Of a DNA stretch of 64,000 bases, positions 58,655 through 64,000 are shown one piece after another; positions within the stretch are counted from its first letter, which is position 1, and each line of letters starts with the position of its first letter. This DNA is from Cycas panzhihuaensis. Taxonomy: Eukaryota; Cycadophyta. Location: contig CM041465.1 of assembly GCA_023213395.1 (NCBI GenBank), positions 196,671,741 through 196,735,740 on the forward strand. The letters are read 5' to 3'. The position numbers and the translations under genes were made by a program. The notes under the pieces are model-generated. The model saw only the letters and a program-made list of their open reading frames with translations. It did no database searches and was not told where the DNA came from.

Positions 58655-59330
58655 TTATGAAGGTATAAAAACCTTATACCCCTTTTTGTCCATAGGGTAT
58701 CTAATAAAGATGCCTTTGAGGGCTCTATCTTGGAGCTTATTTCTATGTTCCTCTAGAATATGAGCATAATAAGTAGAGCCAAAATTTCTGAAGTGGGAGA
58801 TAGAGGGGATTTGTCCATACCACATTTCATGTGGAGAGGCGCCAAGCTTAGAGGGACTAACAGTGTTGATGTAATACATAACAATCCAGATAGCCTCAGC
58901 CCAAAGATAAACAGGGATATTCTTATATACTAGCATAGCATGAGCTATGTTTATGATGGTCCTATTCATGCACTTGACAACTTTATTTTACTAGGGTGTA
59001 CCTGCAATAGTGGTCTGATATTTGATTCCATGCTAACGTAGGTACAATTTAGACTTATTGGGCATGTAGTTATCACCATTATCAGTCTTGAGTATTTTGA
59101 TCTTGAATCTAGATTCATTTTTTACATGGGCCTTAAAAGTTTGAAACATAGAAAAAGCTTCATCTTTCTTTGCAAGAAAAGCAACCCATACTTTCTTTAT
59201 AAAATCATCAATGAAAGTAATATAGTACCACTTTTGTTTGAGGGAAAGGATGGGCATAAGATCGTATATATCTGAGTGAACAAGTTGTAAAGGTTGGTTA
59301 GATTTCCACTGACAATAAGGAAAGGGTTAT
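58655..59330 (-). pseudogene. Element F integrase
   Basis: 59257-59033 holds YYITFIDDFIKKVWVAFL (first Asp) and KTDNGDNY (second Asp). 58969-58655 holds MNRTIINIAHAML and LWAEAIWIVMYYIN, then the KLQDRALKGIFI post-integrase region. The catalytic Glu before MNRT reads KVVKC where the family has VVER, so it seems replaced by Lys. Confidence 0.88.
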
Positions 59331-59900
59331 CTTTGAGATTTGATAATGATATATACTTCACATTTAAAGGGCTTAGAGGAGAGCCTAGGCATACTAGGAA
59401 GAGTGGTATGTAGTTCTCTTAAATGATCAATTTTTATATGGCCCATATGAGCATGCCATAGGGCTACTTGGGACAATGTTTGAGGGGTTAGGGTTGTGGA
59501 AAAAGTAGAGTCATCATCAACATAGTTAGCTTCAGAGGATGGTAAGCCAGTTAGGCAAAAAAGCTTGCCATCAAGAATTCCAGTCATAACCACAACATTT
59601 GAAGGAGGGTGAATGACATAGAGAGTTTGATTATTTATAGTTACACTCAAATTAAAACCATGAGAGATAAGGGTGGACAGGGAGAGTAGGTTCTGCTTTA
59701 GAGTAGGAATATATAAAACATCAACAAGGGTAAAATCTAGAAGGCCTAGGATTTTCAAGCAAATAATTCCAAGTCCTTCAATTGGATAAGATGATTTATC
59801 ACCTATGTATACAACACCATAAACTTCAGAGTAGAAATCATGAAAGAACTGGCAATGATAAGTCATGTATTATGTTGCTCTAATATCCATGATCTATGAT
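59331..59900 (-). pseudogene. Element F protease and pre-integrase zinc region
   Basis: The protease active site on the minus strand near 59895-59862 reads MDIRAT, stop, YMT where copia proteases read MDSGATNHMT: Asp kept, Ser-Gly lost. The rest of the protease and the pre-integrase motif VALWHAHMGHIKIDHL (near 59470-59425) follow in the open frame 59866-59327. Confidence 0.86.
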
Positions 59901-61020
59901 GAAGTATTTGAGGTGGCACTATTTGTAACTCCAAATGATGAAGGCAAAAGTGAATTAGTATGGTCACAATAAGCCTCAACATACTTAGTAGATCTATCAA
60001 TAATATTTGATAAAGTGGTCCCAATTCTTTGAAGGTGTATATAAACAAATTATATTCCACTAAAAGCATCTTCAAAAGAAATATTATTAACATTATGTAC
60101 ACCATGGTACTATTGATATCTTAGTAGTTTGTTGGTGGTAATTCTACAATTTTTGGCATAATGTCCTTTTCTATTATACCTTTGGCACACAATTATTTGA
60201 TTTCTAGTCCCATAAGAAGTATTGGGCTGGTTGGATTATCTCTGATTACTGAATCTAGGTCCAAGTTGATTATTTTGGCCTTGGCCTTGAGACTGTTTTT
60301 GTTAGAGTTGAGAAGCCTATTGACCAAGAGGACATTGTCCTTAATGTCTACCTCTACCTCTTCCACAGGAATTACCACCTCTATGAGAGTATTGACCTTA
60401 ATATTTGGTATAACAAAGATCTTCTTCCACTTCAAAAGTAGCATCAACTGGATCAGATATAGTGATAAAGTTGGTATCAAAGGTCTTATCAAACTCAATG
60501 AACTTATCAGCAAGATCCTCAAAGTTTAGGGTCTTCAAAATGCCACTAAATTAAAGACCTCCTAGTAGATTTTTGTAATCTCTGATATGGAGACATGACC
60601 AAATCAAGAAATCCCATGTAATGCATTGAGTTTTGAAATTTTTATCAATGGCTTGCTTGATTGGATGAAGGAGATTGATTGTCTTACTTGTATATCCTTT
60701 CTACATTTTCAATTTGTTCATCTTCAATACTAAGTGAACAAATTCTAAGCTTGATTTAATATTAAAGTTCTTCTTAAGAACTTCAATAACTTTCCATGCT
60801 ATATCATGTATAGCTTTATCAATGAGATTATGTAGGGAATAATTAGTGACAAGAAGTATCCTTATATAAATTTTATCATCATCAAGTTCCCATTGGTGTT
60901 TAGCTGTAGCTTCAGTGGGAGCAGTTGGAGTACCTCCTCCAGAAGTAGCTAAAGTAGTTATAATTGTAACAGAGTGATCTCTCGAAATACCTTCATACTT
61001 TGTAGCATTTCTGACACCAG
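59901..61020 (-). pseudogene. gag: Element F gag
   Basis: Fragmented minus-strand frames include ADKFIEFDKTF near 60510-60478, a Gln/Gly-rich basic stretch and a zinc knuckle CQRYNRKGHYAKNC near 60190-60150, in which the second Cys is Tyr. Start not determined. Confidence 0.75.
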
Positions 61021-61253
61021 TGAATCATATGTCCTAATTTTCTTTCCTTTTTAGAATGTAGCTTACATTTTACTTGAACTATGAAGACATAGTGTCTTTT
61101 GAGAATGGAAGAAATGAATAAGGGATTATAAAAGTGATGGTAATAAATGACTAATTACTATTTACAAATAGGAGATGTAATGAAGTAGTGTAGCAGAAGG
61201 AAGAAGAAGTGAGAATGGTTGCTCAAAGATGAAGGGAGCAACTTAGAGAAAAG

Positions 61254-61520
61254 TCACCAATACTTGTGACAAATATTAACCTGTCGTAGTAGGAATATAA
61301 AAAGCATTATGATGAAAATTGGCCACTAACACTTATGGCAAATATTAACCTGATATAGCAAGAATATGAGAAGAACTATAATGAAAATTAACCACTAACA
61401 CTTGTGGCAAATATTAACCTGACATAGTAGGAATATGAGAAGCACTATAATGAAAATTAGTCACTAACACTTATGGCAAATATTAACCTAACATAGTAGG
61501 AATATGAGAAGCACTATAAT
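61254..61520 (-). repeat. Four tandem 69-bp repeats in the leader of element F
   Basis: Units start at 61254, 61323, 61392 and 61461, each with cactaacacttatggcaaa-like and tattaacctgacatagtagg-like words. They lie between the primer site and gag. The region 61521-63243 is the rest of the long untranslated leader, AT-rich with no coding motif. Confidence 0.88.
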
Positions 61521-63243
61521 TGTGATTACATTATGGATCACTTTTTATAAATAAGTAAGTGATTAATATATAAGATTGTAGGCCAATGTGGAAGCTGATA
61601 TCATTAGGTGTACACAACTTGAAACTTAAATATAGGATGTATAATCAACCCAATAACCTTTAACTTATGTCCAACATGTAGTTGATATTGTTGAAGGGAT
61701 ACCTAGGCTTCTAGTAGAATTAAGTTGGCCTTCACCTGCAATACCTACAATTATGCTTGGTGATGAAATCCAAGTCTCAATAGAGCCCAGATACTCCCAA
61801 TCCTCACCAATGAGCATCTATATACCTCCTCTAAAGAGTGGTATGTGCATACCCATGGCTATGATGGATATTAGATTGAGTATATTTTAATCTTGTATTA
61901 AAGTTTTAGTTTTCCCAGTTGGTTATCAAGATGATCCCTGATTAAGACATGATGGTATGGCTAACCAAACCTCACCAATATTTCAGTTTAGTCCAATTCC
62001 AACTTGAAATCCATACATCCTTTATGGCATGGAATTCTTCCAACTAAGGTATCTCAACATTGGTGAGTGTATGAATAGGCATAAAATGGCAAAAAATAGC
62101 ATATGTGATACGTTCCTTTTAGGAGGAATGAAAAGATTATCGAATTACATTAAATATACATTTAACTGAAAATAGAATGCTTTCTTGGAGTGCTTTTGAA
62201 GTGCTTGGTTGGAGTGTCTTTAGAGTGCTTACTTGAAGTGATTTTGGAGTGCTAAAATATAATGCTAATAAGTGAGTAAGGACACTAGATATTGCTTTGA
62301 TCTAGGTGTTTTTTACTCACTTTTACAATAGGCTTTAAAGCCTTATAAAAAGAAGGAAGAAATTTTCTTCACTTTTTTTTTTAATACAAAAAAAAATTAG
62401 TATTCACCAAAATAGCAATAACTTTCTCCCATGATAATAAAATTGAGTTTTAATTTTTGTGCTATAAACTAGACTCAATGCTTCATCTTCAAGAAGCAGA
62501 ATCAAGACTAAATAAGTTCTAGAAATTTTTTGGTAGTCCTACAAAATTAGGAGAATAAATATTTCTAGAATTCTTACTAAAAATAACTATTACTCACTAA
62601 GATAGCAATAACTTTCTCATACGACACCAAAATTAGATGCCAAATTTTGTGCTAAAAAGTAGACTTAGAGCCTCATCTTCAACAATTATAATTAGGTCAA
62701 TTAGAGCTCTGTAGAAGATTTTGTAGATTTATAAAGTTTAGTAAGTAAATTTTATTTCTACAGAAATTTCATCTTGCTAATATATTATTAACACATGATA
62801 CCATACGAAATTTCCATCATTTTTTTATCACTAGAATCCTAATATAGACAACATGAGAGTATACAATTATGGATATTTTAATTGGTTCTAAATTCTTTTA
62901 AAAAAATGGGTAGAACATCCTCTTATAATCATTCTTCTAAAAGCTAAAAAAAATTGGGAGCATTTTCCCTTATTAAATGAATAAAAAGAGAGGAAATAAA
63001 AGAAGAATAAGATGGCATGAATGGCCACCAAAGGATTGGAATCCTTGGACCTTACAACTCCTTGTATTGTGTTTCTAAACCTACAAAAAAGAAAGGGTAA
63101 GCAAACTATACAAAATATGCTATAATAATAACTTGAAAGTATTTCTAAATATACTTTCACAATCCCCTTCATCATATGGATTACGGGGGAGAAGGAAGTG
63201 ATGGATCAATTGCAAGTGTAAGCAAGGAATATAAAGGAAGCAA

Positions 63244-63255
63244 GCTCTAATACCA
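63244..63255 (-). other. Element F primer-binding site (initiator-Met type)
   Basis: Minus strand TGGTATTAGAGC, 2 nt from the LTR end, one mismatch to the usual TGGTATCAGAGC. Confidence 0.88.
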
Positions 63256-63257
63256 CA

Positions 63258-63554
63258 TGAAAAAGTGGATTTATCCTTTATCTCCATGCACTAAACACAA
63301 AGGCAAACATAGGAGTAAGAGAGGCTTAAGAGAAAGAGAGTAGCTCTCACAAAATGGGGAGATAAGAATGAGCCTTCTCCATTGATCTTTTACTTTTATA
63401 TTGAGAGAGGGAGCATTAGAGTTAGGTGAAATAAAATTATATATAATACACATGAAAGTACATTTCACTTAAGTGATCTAATTTAAAGTTCACTTAAGAT
63501 CCTTTTTAGAAATAATCAACTAATGTAATGACCTTGTGATATTAACCATTTTCA
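63258..63554 (-). repeat. Element F 5' LTR
   Basis: 297 bp, sense TGAAAATGG...CTTTTTCA, paired with 55809-56106 and followed by target duplication agtat. Confidence 0.92.
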
Positions 63555-63559
63555 AGTAT

Positions 63560-64000
63560 CACATATCAAATAACTAAAGGCACATGTTTATTTAGTTGAA
63601 TAAGATTAAAAAATATTAAATCAATCAATGTAGCATCATTTGATATCTCTTCTATTGACTAAATACAAAGTGTAGTAGCTGTAATCTCTATGCATGTCAT
63701 CCACACCTCAATAATCTTCAAGTTAACTAACAGTTGGTTATAACTGGTAAGGATAGTCACACGTAGCCCAGCCAGTATATATATAGCTATTCCAATACCC
63801 AATCATATACAAAGCTATAAATAGTAAGCTACACACTCACACAAAGATACCATAACTCAATACATGATTACATCACACTAAAGGATTACTGCTACATCCA
63901 TCAACGTTACTTAATACTTTTATTAAAGGTAGAAAACTACCATTTTAGATCTCTCCCTTAAATGAAATACATATTATTTTAATGAAAAAATATTATATAC
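63560..64000. other. Flank right of element F, probably element G leader or LTR
   Basis: AT-rich with no coding motif. ctataaatag at about 63819-63828 followed by cacactcacac is promoter-like on the plus strand, and the minus strand begins tgttagttaacttg near 63735, an LTR-like start. Neither reading is settled because no partner repeat lies in the window. Confidence 0.35.

Larger units (their letters stand above)
55809..63554 (-). mobile_element. Element F: Ty1/copia retrotransposon, minus strand, complete but decayed
   Basis: LTRs 55809-56106 and 63258-63554 (298 and 297 bp) with target duplication AGTAT (55804-55808, 63555-63559). Primer site 63244-63255 and polypurine tract 56107-56118. 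Coding order on the minus strand is gag, protease, integrase, RT, RNase H, the Ty1/copia order. Every domain has stops and lost catalytic residues. Inserted in the 5' part of element G. Confidence 0.93.

Noticed and set aside
63819-63828. Host gene promoter (ctataaatag)
   Set aside because: No downstream coding sequence is visible before the window ends, and the context is equally LTR-like.

Overview
The window is plant nuclear DNA made almost entirely of nested, decayed LTR retrotransposons. Supporting signs are Tat-lineage Ty3/gypsy elements with multi-kilobase LTRs, a chromodomain Ty3/gypsy element, Ty1/copia elements with initiator-Met-type primer sites, and a TRIM. I found no host gene, rRNA, tRNA or bacterial-type feature. 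The density and depth of nesting suggest a large-genome seed plant; I cannot name the species.

Layout, outermost to innermost. (G) An old Ty1/copia element on the minus strand: 53198-55808 plus flank at 63555-64000. Its other part is presumably left of the window. (E) A very decayed Tat element on the plus strand, inferred to sit inside G. Its 5' end is off the left edge; its pieces are 1-167, 23004-31668, 50855-51491 and 51815-53197. (A) A chromovirus-like Ty3/gypsy element, 168-23003, with 381-bp LTRs and target duplication CCCTC, inserted in E. (B) A Tat element, 2484-19265, with about 2.7-kb LTRs and target duplication CATG[C/T], inserted in A at the gag/protease boundary. (C) A Tat element on the minus strand, 31669-50854, with target duplication AGAGG, inserted in E's 3' LTR. 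(D) A solo LTR, 31738-34236, inserted in C's 3' LTR in the opposite orientation. (TRIM) 51492-51814, target duplication CTATA, also in E's 3' LTR. (F) A Ty1/copia element on the minus strand, 55809-63554, target duplication AGTAT, inserted in G.

The most interesting content is shared by the three Tat elements B, C and E. Each has the order LTR - primer site - gag - protease - RT - RNase H - integrase - conserved foldback - antisense gene - second RNase H - polypurine tract - LTR. The antisense gene encodes a plant-mobile-domain-like protein followed by an acidic linker and a coiled-coil-like tail. In B and C it keeps a TATA box at the same distance from the ATG and two introns with matching positions and phases; exon 2 is 1216 nt in both. 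The second RNase H (DGG...NNEAEY...DSQ type) lies after integrase and after the antisense gene, not between the pol RNase H and integrase as usually described for Tat elements. The foldback between pol and the convergent antisense gene keeps its pairing by compensatory changes in B, C and E, and is tandemly triplicated in C.

Every coding region in the window carries stops, frameshifts or lost catalytic residues, so all are annotated as pseudogenes. Target duplications give a relative insertion order. Base composition agrees with it: E, F and G are AT-rich and eroded, while C is CG-rich with very similar LTRs.
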